From contig SFLN01000021.1 of assembly GCA_004554555.1 (NCBI GenBank), forward strand, positions 1 to 20,762: a stretch of DNA of 20,762 nt, written 5' to 3'. This document shows positions 5,494 through 13,187 of this stretch, piece by piece (position 1 is the stretch's first letter; each line of letters opens with the position of its first letter). The translations under genes and the position numbers were made by a program. This DNA is from [Eubacterium] saphenum. GTDB lineage: Bacteria > Bacillota > Clostridia > Oscillospirales > Ruminococcaceae. The notes beneath the pieces were generated by a model, which was not told the origin of the DNA, did no database searches, and worked only from the letters and a program-made list of their open reading frames with translations.

Positions 5494-6999
5494 TTATTCG
5501 CCCGCGTGCATTATGCCGAGAATGTCAAGCTCTTTCTGGTTAAGCCCGACGCCGCGCAGCATAAGTCTGTTTCCGCGGAGAGCCTCGATGGAGTTTATGC
5601 CCATACCGCCCATAATTTCCTTGATTTCGTGGTTCCAAGCCGTCACAAGGTTTATCAGACGCTCTGCCGCGATATCGGGGTTGAGGCGCTTTACAAGGTC
5701 GGCGCGCTGAGTTGCGATACCCCAGTTGCACTTGCCCGTGTTGCAGCTTCTGCACAAGTGGCAGCCCATTGACATCAGCGCTGCGGTTGCGATATAAACC
5801 GCGTCCGCGCCGAGCGCAATTGCCTTGACGACATCTGCCGCCGAGCGCATAGAGCCCGCCGCAACTATCGAAACATCGTTTCTGATACCCTCGTCGCGCA
5901 GACGCGAGTCAACGCTTGCGAGCGCGAGCTCAATCGGGATACCGACGTTATCGCGAATTCTTGTCGGAGCAGCGCCCGTACCGCCGCGGAAACCGTCGAT
6001 TGCGATGATATCCGCACCCGAGCGCGCGATACCCGAAGCGATTGCCGCAACGTTGTGAACCGCCGCGATTTTAACGATAATCGGCTTTTCGCCGTTTGTT
6101 GCTTCCTTAAGCGAGTTTACAAGCTGGCGCAAGTCCTCGATTGAGTAGATATCGTGGTGAGGAGCGGGGGAAATCGCGTCCGCGCCCATCGGAATCATAC
6201 GGGTACGCGAGATTTCCTCGTTGACCTTCATTCCGGGAAGGTGACCGCCGATACCGGGCTTTGCGCCCTGTCCCATCTTGATTTCAACGGCAGCGCCCGC
6301 GTCAAGATAACCCTTGAACACGCCGAAACGTCCCGAAGCTACTTGTACAATCGTGTTCTTGCCGTACTGGTAGAAATCGCGGTGCAGACCGCCCTCGCCG
6401 GTATTATAATATGTACCGAGCGCGGTTGCGGCTCTTGCAAGGGATTCGTGAGCGTTCTTGCTTATCGAGCCGAAGGACATTGCCGAGAACATAATCGGCA
6501 CGTCAAGCTCAAGGTACGGTGTTTTCTCGAAATGCGCTTTTCCGTCCTTGTCGTAGGAGATTTTCTGCGACTTTTTGCCGAGGAAGGTTTTGGTTTCCAT
6601 CGGCTCACGGAGCGGGTCAATCGGGGGATTTGTAACCTGCGAAGCATTCAGGAGAATTTTATCCCAGTAAACGGGGTAATTCTGCGGGTTGCCCATAGCC
6701 GAGAGCAGAACCCCGCTGCTTCCCGCCTGCTTGTAGACCTCGTCCATAAGCTGCATACTCCAGTTCCCGTTGGGACGGAACTGATTTTCGTTGGGACGGA
6801 TTTTGAGCGCGTTTGTCGGGCAAAGGCACACGCATCGCTGACAGTCCACGCAGTTTTGCTCGTTGGCAATCATCTTGTCCAAATCCGCGTCATATTTATG
6901 AACCTCGTTCGCGCACTGCCTTTCGCACACGCGGCACTTAATGCAGCGGTCGGGGTTTCTGATAACCTCAAAGAGAGGATTTTTGTAATTTACAGCCAC
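5494..6999 (-). CDS. Glutamate synthase, FMN-binding synthase core with N-terminal ferredoxin domain
   Basis: A 501-residue archaeal-type central subunit. Residues 19–29 (C19, C22, C25, C29) and 50–60 (C50, C53, C56, C60) form an N-terminal two-cluster ferredoxin. The rest is the TIM-barrel synthase domain that binds FMN and 2-oxoglutarate, with conserved stretches such as SFGSISKNAHESLARAA, NTGEGGLHRDFY, KMGQGAKPGIGG and SPAPHHDIYSIEDL. C413, C416, C419 and C424 (CHLCRSCNTGKC followed by GIATQ) match the Fe-S ligand region of GltB. It makes glutamate by reductive amination of 2-oxoglutarate with ammonia from the amidotransferase subunit. Translation starts at a GTG (6999), three bases after the previous stop begins, preceded by GGGTGGG. 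Confidence 0.94.
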   Translation of the reverse strand: MAVNYKNPLFEVIRNPDRCIKCRVCERQCANEVHKYDADLDKMIANEQNCVDCQRCVCLCPTNALKIRPNENQFRPNGNWSMQLMDEVYKQAGSSGVLLSAMGNPQNYPVYWDKILLNASQVTNPPIDPLREPMETKTFLGKKSQKISYDKDGKAHFEKTPYLELDVPIMFSAMSFGSISKNAHESLARAATALGTYYNTGEGGLHRDFYQYGKNTIVQVASGRFGVFKGYLDAGAAVEIKMGQGAKPGIGGHLPGMKVNEEISRTRMIPMGADAISPAPHHDIYSIEDLRQLVNSLKEATNGEKPIIVKIAAVHNVAAIASGIARSGADIIAIDGFRGGTGAAPTRIRDNVGIPIELALASVDSRLRDEGIRNDVSIVAAGSMRSAADVVKAIALGADAVYIATAALMSMGCHLCRSCNTGKCNWGIATQRADLVKRLNPDIAAERLINLVTAWNHEIKEIMGGMGINSIEALRGNRLMLRGVGLNQKELDILGIMHAGE

Positions 7000-8115
7000 T
7001 TATTTTCCCACCCTTTCCGCGCTGTTTTCGTAAAGCTCCGCGATAATCGGCTCGCCGCCGCGCGGGCTCCAGATTCTGTCCACATCGGGACACATTGTTC
7101 TTATTGAGCACTCCTCGGAGGAGATGTAAATCGTGTCGCCCTTTTCCGCTGCAACCATCGAGCGCAGCTTCAGTCTGTCGTTGAGCGCCATAATTCCGTT
7201 TGTGTAGCCGAGAATTATCGAGAACGGACCTGTAATCAGCAGGCTTGAGTAAACATTTCTGAAATGCTTAATTTTCTCAGTTTCCTCGGGCGAGAACTTT
7301 CCGCTTTCAAGCTCGCTCCAGAACGGCGAAGCGATAACCTTTGCGACGTCCTCGAGCGGCATTTCAAGCCGTCTGTGGAGATAATCCACAATATATGTAA
7401 TAACCTCGGTATCCGTGAGCAGGTTGCACTTATATCCGAACATTTCGATAAAGCGTCTGTTCGCGTCGTAGGAGGAAATTTCGCCGTTGTGAACGATGGT
7501 GTAGTCAAGCAGCGAGAACGGGTGCGCGCCGCCCCACCAGCCGGGAGTGTTCGTGGGATAACGTCCGTGAACCGTCCAAGCCCAGCCGCTGTATTCCTCG
7601 AGGCGGTAGAAATCGCCGACGTCCTCGGGGTAGCCGACAGCCTTGAAAACGCCCATATTTTTGCCGCTGGAGAACACATACGCTCCGTCAATCTGGTCGT
7701 TTATCTTGATAACGCAGCGCGCGACATAGGTTTTCTCGTCAAGCTGGCTGTCCTGCAGTTTTGTGGGCAGCGGGTTTACGAAATAGCGCCAGATAAGCGG
7801 CTCGTCGGTAATTCGCGGGTTTTTTCTTGTGGGAATTCTCGACAAATTCACCACGTCAAAATGCCGGTCAAGAAACGCCTCGGTTCTGACTCTCGCGTCG
7901 CTTGAGTCGTAGAAAACGTGGAAAGCGTACTGGTCGCGGTATTCGGGATAGATGCCGTAGCCCGCGAAGCCGCCGCCCAAGCCGTTTGAGCGCTCGTGCA
8001 TACAGGCAATTGAATTAACGATAACGCTGCCGTCGGTGCGTCTGCCGCTCCTGTTTATGAAACCCGAAATGGCGCAGCCTGCGGGAATTCTCGTTTCTCC
8101 CTCTCGTTGTAACAT
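7000..8115 (-). CDS. Glutamate synthase, class II glutamine amidotransferase subunit
   Basis: A 371-residue stand-alone class II (Ntn-type) glutaminase domain; the first gene of the operon. The likely catalytic Cys is C14 in IPAGCAISGF, which would require removal of a 13-residue propeptide. Other family signatures are WTVHGRYPTNTPGWWGGAHPF, the oxyanion and glutamine-binding motif IVHNGEISS, and LLTDTEVITYIVDYL. It hydrolyses glutamine and passes ammonia to the synthase core. I chose ATG 8115 because AAGGAG lies eight bases upstream; a 22-codon upstream extension from a TTG at 8181 has no comparable site and would place the extra residues in the GC-rich leader. The promoter lies at 8214–8242. 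Confidence 0.92.
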   Translation of the reverse strand: MLQREGETRIPAGCAISGFINRSGRRTDGSVIVNSIACMHERSNGLGGGFAGYGIYPEYRDQYAFHVFYDSSDARVRTEAFLDRHFDVVNLSRIPTRKNPRITDEPLIWRYFVNPLPTKLQDSQLDEKTYVARCVIKINDQIDGAYVFSSGKNMGVFKAVGYPEDVGDFYRLEEYSGWAWTVHGRYPTNTPGWWGGAHPFSLLDYTIVHNGEISSYDANRRFIEMFGYKCNLLTDTEVITYIVDYLHRRLEMPLEDVAKVIASPFWSELESGKFSPEETEKIKHFRNVYSSLLITGPFSIILGYTNGIMALNDRLKLRSMVAAEKGDTIYISSEECSIRTMCPDVDRIWSPRGGEPIIAELYENSAERVGK

Positions 8116-8207
8116 ATCCTCACTCCTTGAATACGGCGGAAAACTCCCGCCAAATAAATGCTTTGCCGCGCCTTCTTGCAATTTTTCCGCGCGGTGTGCC
8201 GAAGTAC
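8116..8207 (-). promoter_or_regulatory. Leader of the glutamate synthase operon with GC-rich hairpins
   Basis: About 90 bases lie between the predicted transcription start (~8207) and the first start codon. On the minus strand CCGCGC and GCGCGG can pair across a 17-base loop (about 8163–8191), and GGCGG/CCGCC form a hairpin with a seven-base loop just upstream of the AAGGAG ribosome binding site. No T-run follows, so this is not a terminator/antiterminator of the usual kind, and I could not find the paired hexaloops expected of an ANTAR target. Confidence 0.4.
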
Positions 8208-8213
8208 AACATA

Positions 8214-8242
8214 ATTATAACACCTTTTTTATCGATTGTCAA
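8214..8242 (-). promoter_or_regulatory. Consensus sigma-A promoter of the glutamate synthase operon
   Basis: On the minus strand a perfect TTGACA (8237–8242), a 17-bp spacer and a perfect TATAAT (8214–8219). The transcription start is expected near 8207. A fully consensus promoter suggests strong basal transcription, so any control probably acts after initiation or through an operator that I cannot identify. Confidence 0.85.
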
Positions 8243-8457
8243 GAGCTTTTTGCAAGAATTGAAGATAAAACTTTCATTTTCTCTTTCATTTGCGCCGTGA
8301 TTTCCAGTATCTTACAGTCGCGGTGCTGCTAAAAATCCGATATAAACCGCCGATACTGCCTGCAAAAACCGATTTTTGTTTTTGTGCAAGAAATGAAACG
8401 CGAAAATTCAAATATTTTTGTTATTTTCTCCAAATTCCCAAAATTATCAAATACACC
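8243..8457. other. AT-rich spacer between two divergent promoters
   Basis: About 215 bases separate the back-to-back promoters of the glutamate synthase and gatCAB operons. I see no gene. It is AT-rich, with several A/T runs and a weak inverted repeat around 8360–8388 (TGCAAAAA against TTTTTGTGCA). I recognise no operator. Confidence 0.5.
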
Positions 8458-8486
8458 TTGAAAAAAGTTTGAAAATAGGATATAAT
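8458..8486 (+). promoter_or_regulatory. Sigma-A promoter of the gatCAB operon
   Basis: TTGAAA (8458–8463), a 17-bp spacer and a perfect TATAAT (8481–8486). Transcription should start near 8493, giving a 5' leader of about 70 bases that contains the nested inverted repeat TGAATGATATTCA (8519–8531) inside GTGAA/TTCAC (8518–8540). Confidence 0.8.
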
Positions 8487-8562
8487 ATAAAATGTATGGT
8501 AAAATCGAAAAAATCGGGTGAATGATATTCATCTGTTCACATCAAAAGAAAGGACTGATTTT

Positions 8563-8847
8563 ATGGCAGTTGATATGAAGACCATCGAGCACTTGTGCAG
8601 TCTGTCGAAGCTCTCTTACGATGAAGAGGGAATGGAGAAGGTTATGGGCGAAATGAGCAGCATAATCGACCTTATGGACGAAATCAAGAGCTTTGACCTC
8701 GCATACGACGACACCAAGGACGGCAATGAAATCCGTTTTGCCGATACCCGCGAGGACGTTCCCGAGGAGTCGTTCCCGACGGAAAAGCTGCTTGCGAATG
8801 CCGAGAACACGGACGGCTGTTACGTTGTACCGAAGGTTGTTGAATAA
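8563..8847 (+). CDS. gatC: Aspartyl/glutamyl-tRNA amidotransferase subunit C
   Basis: A 94-residue protein, the usual length for GatC. I chose ATG 8563 because AAAGGA lies just upstream, rather than an upstream in-frame start at 8518. The sequence has the GatC pattern: an N-terminal helix with T-I-E-H-L-C-S-L-S-K-L, a second helix I-I-D-L-M-D-E-I, and a C-terminal extended region with F-A-D-T-R-E-D-V and a final stretch that wraps around GatA. It stabilises GatA in the GatCAB complex, which converts Glu-tRNA(Gln) and/or Asp-tRNA(Asn) to the amidated forms. It is the first gene of the operon; gatA follows after 10 bases. Confidence 0.92.
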   Translation: MAVDMKTIEHLCSLSKLSYDEEGMEKVMGEMSSIIDLMDEIKSFDLAYDDTKDGNEIRFADTREDVPEESFPTEKLLANAENTDGCYVVPKVVE

Positions 8848-8857
8848 GGAGAAAAAT

Positions 8858-10306
8858 ATGGACTTGATAAGAGCAAAAATCCGCGATTTGCGCAGCGCGC
8901 TCGATGAAAAGAAAATCAGCGCCGCCGAGCTTTGCGGGGAGTACCTCAAACGAATTGAGGAGCAGGACAAAAATCTGCTCGCTTACATTACCGTAACCAA
9001 GGAAAAAGCGATTCGTGACGCGGAAAACGCGCAGAAGCTGATTGACGCGGGAAAAGCCTCCGCGCTCACGGGAATTCCGCTGGCGATTAAGGACAACATC
9101 TGCACGGACGGCGTGAAAACCACCTGTTCAAGCCGTATGCTCGAGAATTTTATCCCGCCGTACAACGCGACCGTTATCGAGAAGCTGAACGCCGAGGGCT
9201 ATGTTCTGCTCGGAAAGGCATCGATGGACGAGTTCGCGATGGGCGGTTCAACCCAAACCTCAGCGTTCGCCAAAACCAAAAATCCCTACGATTTGGAGCG
9301 CGTTCCGGGCGGTTCGTCGGGCGGCTCAGCGGCAGCGGTTGCTGCTTCTCTTGCACCGGCAGCTCTCGGCTCGGACACCGGCGGTTCAATCCGTCAGCCC
9401 TCTTCGTTCTGCGGCGTTACGGGCATCAAGCCGACCTACGGCAGAGTTTCGCGCTATGGACTGGTTGCGTTTGCAAGCTCGCTCGACCAAATCGGTCCGA
9501 TTGCAAACGACGCGCACGACTGCGCAATTCTCCTCAACTCAATCTGCGGTCACGACCGTCACGACGCGACATCTGCGCGTGTTTCCGCGCCCGATTTCAC
9601 CGAGAAGCTCGGACAGCCGATTAAGGGAATGAAAATCGCGCTTCCGAAGGAATTTTACTCCGATGCAATTGACGACTGCGTAAAAAAAGCGGTTATGGAC
9701 GCGGCTCACGAGCTGGAAAAGCAGGGCGCGGTTCTCGTTGACTGCTCGATGCCGGGGCTGAAGTACGCAATCCCCGCGTATTATCTGATAGCCTGCGCGG
9801 AGGCTGCTTCCAACCTCTCGCGCTTTGACGGTATAAAGTACGGCTACCGCGGCGAGGGAAGAACGTTCGGAGAGTTGATTATTGACAGCCGAAACAAGGG
9901 CTTCGGCGAGGAAGTAAAGCGCCGTATTCTTCTCGGCAACTACGCGCTCTCAAGCGGCTACTATGACGCGTATTACAAGAAGGCGCTTGCGCTTAAACAG
10001 GAGATTATCAAGGAGTACAGCGAGATTTTCGAGCAGTGCGATGTAATTCTCACGCCGACCGCGCCGACTCCCGCATATAAAATAGGTGCGCAGGACAACG
10101 ACCCCGTCAAGATGTACACTGCGGATATTTGCACGGTTACGGTGAACATCGCGGGACTTCCGGGTATTTCGACAACCTGCGGCTACACGGAAAACGGCTT
10201 GCCTATCGGAATGTCGGTTATCGGAAAACGCTTTGATGAGCAGACAATTTTGCAGTGCGCGAACGCTTTTGAACAGGGCTTTTCGCCTGTCGCGCCGAAG
10301 CTTTAA
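8858..10306 (+). CDS. gatA: Aspartyl/glutamyl-tRNA amidotransferase subunit A (amidase)
   Basis: A 482-residue amidase-signature enzyme of normal GatA length. The catalytic Ser-cis-Ser-Lys triad is present: Lys78 (AIKDN), the Ser153/154 pair in GGSSGGS, and Ser177 in GSDTGGSIRQ. Start ATG 8858 follows AAGGAG; frames reading further upstream overlap gatC and are not used. GatA releases ammonia from glutamine or asparagine and passes it through a tunnel to GatB. The surrounding order gatC-gatA-gatB is the standard bacterial operon. Its presence suggests that the organism makes Gln-tRNA(Gln) indirectly, and possibly Asn-tRNA(Asn) also. Confidence 0.96.
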   Translation: MDLIRAKIRDLRSALDEKKISAAELCGEYLKRIEEQDKNLLAYITVTKEKAIRDAENAQKLIDAGKASALTGIPLAIKDNICTDGVKTTCSSRMLENFIPPYNATVIEKLNAEGYVLLGKASMDEFAMGGSTQTSAFAKTKNPYDLERVPGGSSGGSAAAVAASLAPAALGSDTGGSIRQPSSFCGVTGIKPTYGRVSRYGLVAFASSLDQIGPIANDAHDCAILLNSICGHDRHDATSARVSAPDFTEKLGQPIKGMKIALPKEFYSDAIDDCVKKAVMDAAHELEKQGAVLVDCSMPGLKYAIPAYYLIACAEAASNLSRFDGIKYGYRGEGRTFGELIIDSRNKGFGEEVKRRILLGNYALSSGYYDAYYKKALALKQEIIKEYSEIFEQCDVILTPTAPTPAYKIGAQDNDPVKMYTADICTVTVNIAGLPGISTTCGYTENGLPIGMSVIGKRFDEQTILQCANAFEQGFSPVAPKL

Positions 10307-10318
10307 GGGGGTGGAGAA

Positions 10319-11752
10319 ATGAGTGCATTTTATCCAACAATGGGACTTGAAATTCACGCAGAATTGCTGACAAAATCGAAGGTTTTCTGCACCTGCTCCG
10401 CCGAATTCGGAGGAACACCAAACTCGCGCTGCTGCCCCGTGTGCAGCGGTTTGCCGGGAACTCTGCCCGTTCTCAACCAAAAGGCGGTTGAGTATATCAT
10501 CAAGGCGGGCTATGTGATGAACTGCGACATCTCGCGTTTCACGAAATGGGACAGAAAGAACTATTTCTACCCCGACCTGCCGAAAGCGTATCAGATTTCG
10601 CAGATGCCGCGCCCCGTTTGCCTTGCGGGAACGGTTAAAATCAACGTCAAGGGTGAGGAAAAGGTTATCAGAATTAACCGAATTCACCTTGAAGAGGATG
10701 CAGGAAAGCTGGTTCACGACGAGGTGAACAGGATTTCTCTCGCGGACTACAACCGCTGCGGAATTCCGCTTATCGAGATTGTCACCGAGCCGGATTTCCA
10801 CAGCTCCGATGAGGTTATCGCGTTTTTGGAGAAAATCAAGCTGCTGCTTCAGTACGCGGGAATTTGCGACTGCAAGATGGAGCAGGGTTCAATCCGCTGC
10901 GATGTAAACATTTCGATTGCGCCGAAGGGCAGCACCGAGCTTGGCACGCGCACCGAGCTGAAAAACCTGAACTCGCTGAAAGCGATTGCGAGAGCGATTG
11001 AGGTTGAAATCGAGCGGCAGGAAGAGGTTATCGAGAGCGGCGAGCGCGTGATACAGGAAACGCGCCGCTTCAACGACGCACTCGGCGAAACCACTGCGAT
11101 GCGCTCGAAAGAGGACGCGCACGATTACCGTTACTTCCCCGACCCCGACATTCCGCCGATTATCTTCACCGAGGAGGAGCTTGAGGTAATCAAGAACTCA
11201 ATCCCCGAGCTGCCCGAACAGCGCGTGGAGCGTTATGTGAACTCACTCGGCTTGAAGAAAGCGGACGCGGACATTATTGTCGGCGACAAGCGCGTTTGCG
11301 ACTTCTTCGACGAAGCGACAAAGGCTTACGACAACCCGAAAGCTATCGCGAACTATATTGTCGGTGAACTCACGCGGCGCATAAATCTCGGCGAGGTTGA
11401 TATGGACGCGCTCAAGTTCACGGGAGCGGACTTCGCGCGGCTTGTAGAGCTGCTCCAGACGGACAAGGTTTCGCAGTCAAACGCGAAGATTATTCTCGGT
11501 GAGCTTGTTGAAAACGGCGGCTCACCCGATAAAATTGCCGATGAACAGGATTTGTGGATTAAGGAGGACAACGACCTTCTCGCAAAGGTTGTCGATGAGA
11601 TAATCGCGAACAACCCGAAGCCCGTCGAGCAGTATAAGAGCGGCGACCAGAAGGTGTTCGGGTTCTTTATGGGACAGGCGAACAAGGCGCTTAAAGGTGC
11701 TGCTTCGCCGAAGGCAATCCAGGATTATCTGCGCAAAAAGCTCGGAGAGTGA
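10319..11752 (+). CDS. gatB: Aspartyl/glutamyl-tRNA amidotransferase subunit B
   Basis: A 477-residue, full-length GatB. The N-terminal catalytic cradle starts with MGLEIHAEL (E11, H13), followed by the zinc-type Cys motif (CTC near 26–28, then CCPVC) and the RKNYFYPDLPKAYQISQ segment. HLEEDAGKL and YRYFPDPDIPP are also typical. The C-terminal part contains the helical and YqeY-like tail domain (GFFMGQANKALKG near 448–460) that contacts tRNA. GatB phosphorylates the carboxyl group of the mischarged aminoacyl-tRNA and then amidates it. The gene begins 12 bases after gatA with a GGGGGTGG site and overlaps the following membrane-protein gene at TGATG. Confidence 0.96.
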   Translation: MSAFYPTMGLEIHAELLTKSKVFCTCSAEFGGTPNSRCCPVCSGLPGTLPVLNQKAVEYIIKAGYVMNCDISRFTKWDRKNYFYPDLPKAYQISQMPRPVCLAGTVKINVKGEEKVIRINRIHLEEDAGKLVHDEVNRISLADYNRCGIPLIEIVTEPDFHSSDEVIAFLEKIKLLLQYAGICDCKMEQGSIRCDVNISIAPKGSTELGTRTELKNLNSLKAIARAIEVEIERQEEVIESGERVIQETRRFNDALGETTAMRSKEDAHDYRYFPDPDIPPIIFTEEELEVIKNSIPELPEQRVERYVNSLGLKKADADIIVGDKRVCDFFDEATKAYDNPKAIANYIVGELTRRINLGEVDMDALKFTGADFARLVELLQTDKVSQSNAKIILGELVENGGSPDKIADEQDLWIKEDNDLLAKVVDEIIANNPKPVEQYKSGDQKVFGFFMGQANKALKGAASPKAIQDYLRKKLGE

Positions 11753-12615
11753 TGTTTCGGAAAAATCACCCGTATCTTTTCTGGCAGCTTATCGGCTGGG
11801 GCGTGATTTTGCTGGACGCCGGGGTTGCTGTTCTCGGTGCGCTGAATGACGCGGGCGAGTGGATTTATCCCGTGGTGGTTTTCACGTTCATCGCGGGAAT
11901 TGCGCTTGTGGTGACAACGCCGATTTTGGTGTGGCTCAAGCGGAAAAATATGCTGCCGGACAGCGCCGATGACAACGAGAAAAGGCTGCTGCAAAGCCGA
12001 ATTATGCAGATAGAGAGCGTCAGAAACGCGAGGGGCTTACGCGGAGCTTTGATGGTTATTTTGGCAATTCTGTTGATTTTGGGACCGTTTTTTCTCGCGT
12101 ACATTTTAGGAGAATACGTCCACATCGCGCTTGGGGTGCTGAGCTTGGGACTTAGCTTCGCGTGCCCGTTTATGTTGATTGCGATAAGCTCAACGCGCAC
12201 CATAAAGCGGTTTTACAAGGTTGAGCACGGCGAAAAGCGCTTCGATTTCACCGAGCCGAGCGACCTCGACAGACTTTGTGCAAGCGAAGCGATAACGCTG
12301 ATTTTGCCGAAAAAGCCGACTGCGGCGACGCTGAATTTCCTGTACAATTGGCTGGGCGACTACCTTTACGGCAGGCGGATTTCGGCGCACTTGCTCCCGG
12401 TGAGTGAGCTGCCGCTGAATTTGAGCGTGATTGACGAGATTTTCGGTGAGGATTTTTGCGGCCAATTTTTCCTCTGCATACCCCTCGAAAACCTAAGAAA
12501 TCCCGCCGAGCTTGGCGATTTAGCCGAGCGTTTTCTGCGGGAATGCGGAGCGGTCGGCGCTTTTCCGCTGAATTATCTGGTTGAACAAAATAAATTTCCC
12601 GCCGAAATCTTGTGA
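11752..12615 (+). CDS. Four-helix membrane protein with C-terminal cytoplasmic domain, unknown function
   Basis: I do not recognise the family. The product is about 287 residues. Hydrophobic segments at about 9–31, 37–62, 98–120 and 124–148 predict four membrane helices in two pairs, separated by a charged linker (about 63–95). A soluble domain of about 135 residues follows (150–287), rich in Leu, Phe and acidic residues. The start is ATG 11752, overlapping the gatB stop by one base (TGATG); a GTG three bases earlier is also possible. The overlap implies translational coupling with gatB and one transcript. The stop codon at 12613 lies in the loop of the terminator hairpin. No catalytic motif is visible, so a link to tRNA amidation is only positional. 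Confidence 0.7.
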   Translation: MFRKNHPYLFWQLIGWGVILLDAGVAVLGALNDAGEWIYPVVVFTFIAGIALVVTTPILVWLKRKNMLPDSADDNEKRLLQSRIMQIESVRNARGLRGALMVILAILLILGPFFLAYILGEYVHIALGVLSLGLSFACPFMLIAISSTRTIKRFYKVEHGEKRFDFTEPSDLDRLCASEAITLILPKKPTAATLNFLYNWLGDYLYGRRISAHLLPVSELPLNLSVIDEIFGEDFCGQFFLCIPLENLRNPAELGDLAERFLRECGAVGAFPLNYLVEQNKFPAEIL

Positions 12616-12634
12616 AATCGGCGGGCTTTTTATT
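12598..12634 (+). terminator. Intrinsic terminator of the gatCAB operon, probably bidirectional
   Basis: CCCGCCGA (12598–12605) pairs perfectly with TCGGCGGG (12618–12625) around a 12-base loop that contains the stop codon of the membrane-protein gene. CTTTTTATT follows on the plus strand. Read the other way, a looser T-rich tract (AAATTTATTTTG) follows, so it may also end the convergent CYTH operon, whose last stop codon is at 12633. Confidence 0.85.
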
Positions 12635-13187
12635 AATTTTGGCGGCGAAACTCTTCGAGAAACCGGTGAATTTTTCCCGTGCAAACCTCGCTTTCCGAGG
12701 TGCTTTCACCGATTAAATTCCGCACATTTTCAAGCAGCTCGCGCGCGGTATTTTCATCGGTAAATTCAATCTCGATTTCGTAGTCGGTTTTTCCGAAATA
12801 GCGGCTCTCGTCAAGGTCGATTTCAGCACCGTCAAACCGCTTCACAAGCCGCTTCGTGGACAACGCGCCGAGCCTTTTTACATCGGGAAATTCGACATTT
12901 TCGGCAACATTTTGGAGCTCTTTTCCGTCAATTTTTTCGGGCAAAAAATCCAACTTTTTCTCCAGCTCCACGCGCGAAAAATTCACTCCGGTCGGCAGCT
13001 TGAGCTGAAGAAAAAATTCACCCGAAATTTCCCGCACACGGCAGGTTATGTGCCGCGCGGAAAGCGCCAAATTATCGGTATCGAAATAGTGATTTGTCTG
13101 CAAAATTTCCTCGTCCCATTTGTAGCTTTTAACCAAATTCTCATACTGATTTTTGTTCAGCATTACCTTAAATTCATTCTCAATCAT
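12633..13187 (-). CDS. CYTH-domain protein (triphosphate tunnel metalloenzyme)
   Basis: A 184-residue protein. The N-terminal signature ExExK is present (E3, E5, K7 in MIENEFK), followed by YFDT near 34, the CRVREI and FFLQLK strands and a late DYEIEIEF strand (about 135–142), as in the eight-stranded tunnel fold that binds inorganic triphosphate or nucleoside triphosphate with a metal ion. Firmicutes members of this size (YjbK-like) are typically triphosphatases or of unknown substrate; no adenylate cyclase activity can be inferred. It is the last gene of a three-gene set, and its ATG overlaps the biotin-ligase stop by one base (TGATG), with GAGGG as ribosome binding site. Confidence 0.88.
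   Translation of the reverse strand: MIENEFKVMLNKNQYENLVKSYKWDEEILQTNHYFDTDNLALSARHITCRVREISGEFFLQLKLPTGVNFSRVELEKKLDFLPEKIDGKELQNVAENVEFPDVKRLGALSTKRLVKRFDGAEIDLDESRYFGKTDYEIEIEFTDENTARELLENVRNLIGESTSESEVCTGKIHRFLEEFRRQN

Noticed and set aside
4672..5772. Long open frame on the plus strand (366 codons)
   Set aside because: It lies wholly antisense to the FAD reductase, ferredoxin and synthase-core genes, whose protein families are certain, and it has no family resemblance of its own.
6154..7107. Plus-strand open frame of 317 codons
   Set aside because: Antisense to the glutamate synthase core. Codon bias in the real gene keeps this frame open; no motif supports it.
8116..8207. ANTAR target (two hexaloop hairpins) in the glutamate synthase leader
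   Set aside because: I looked for paired stems with six-base loops having A at position 1 and G at position 4 and found none; the visible stems have other loop sizes and no terminator follows.
9950..10801. Minus-strand open frame of 283 codons
   Set aside because: Antisense to gatA and gatB, which are unambiguous.
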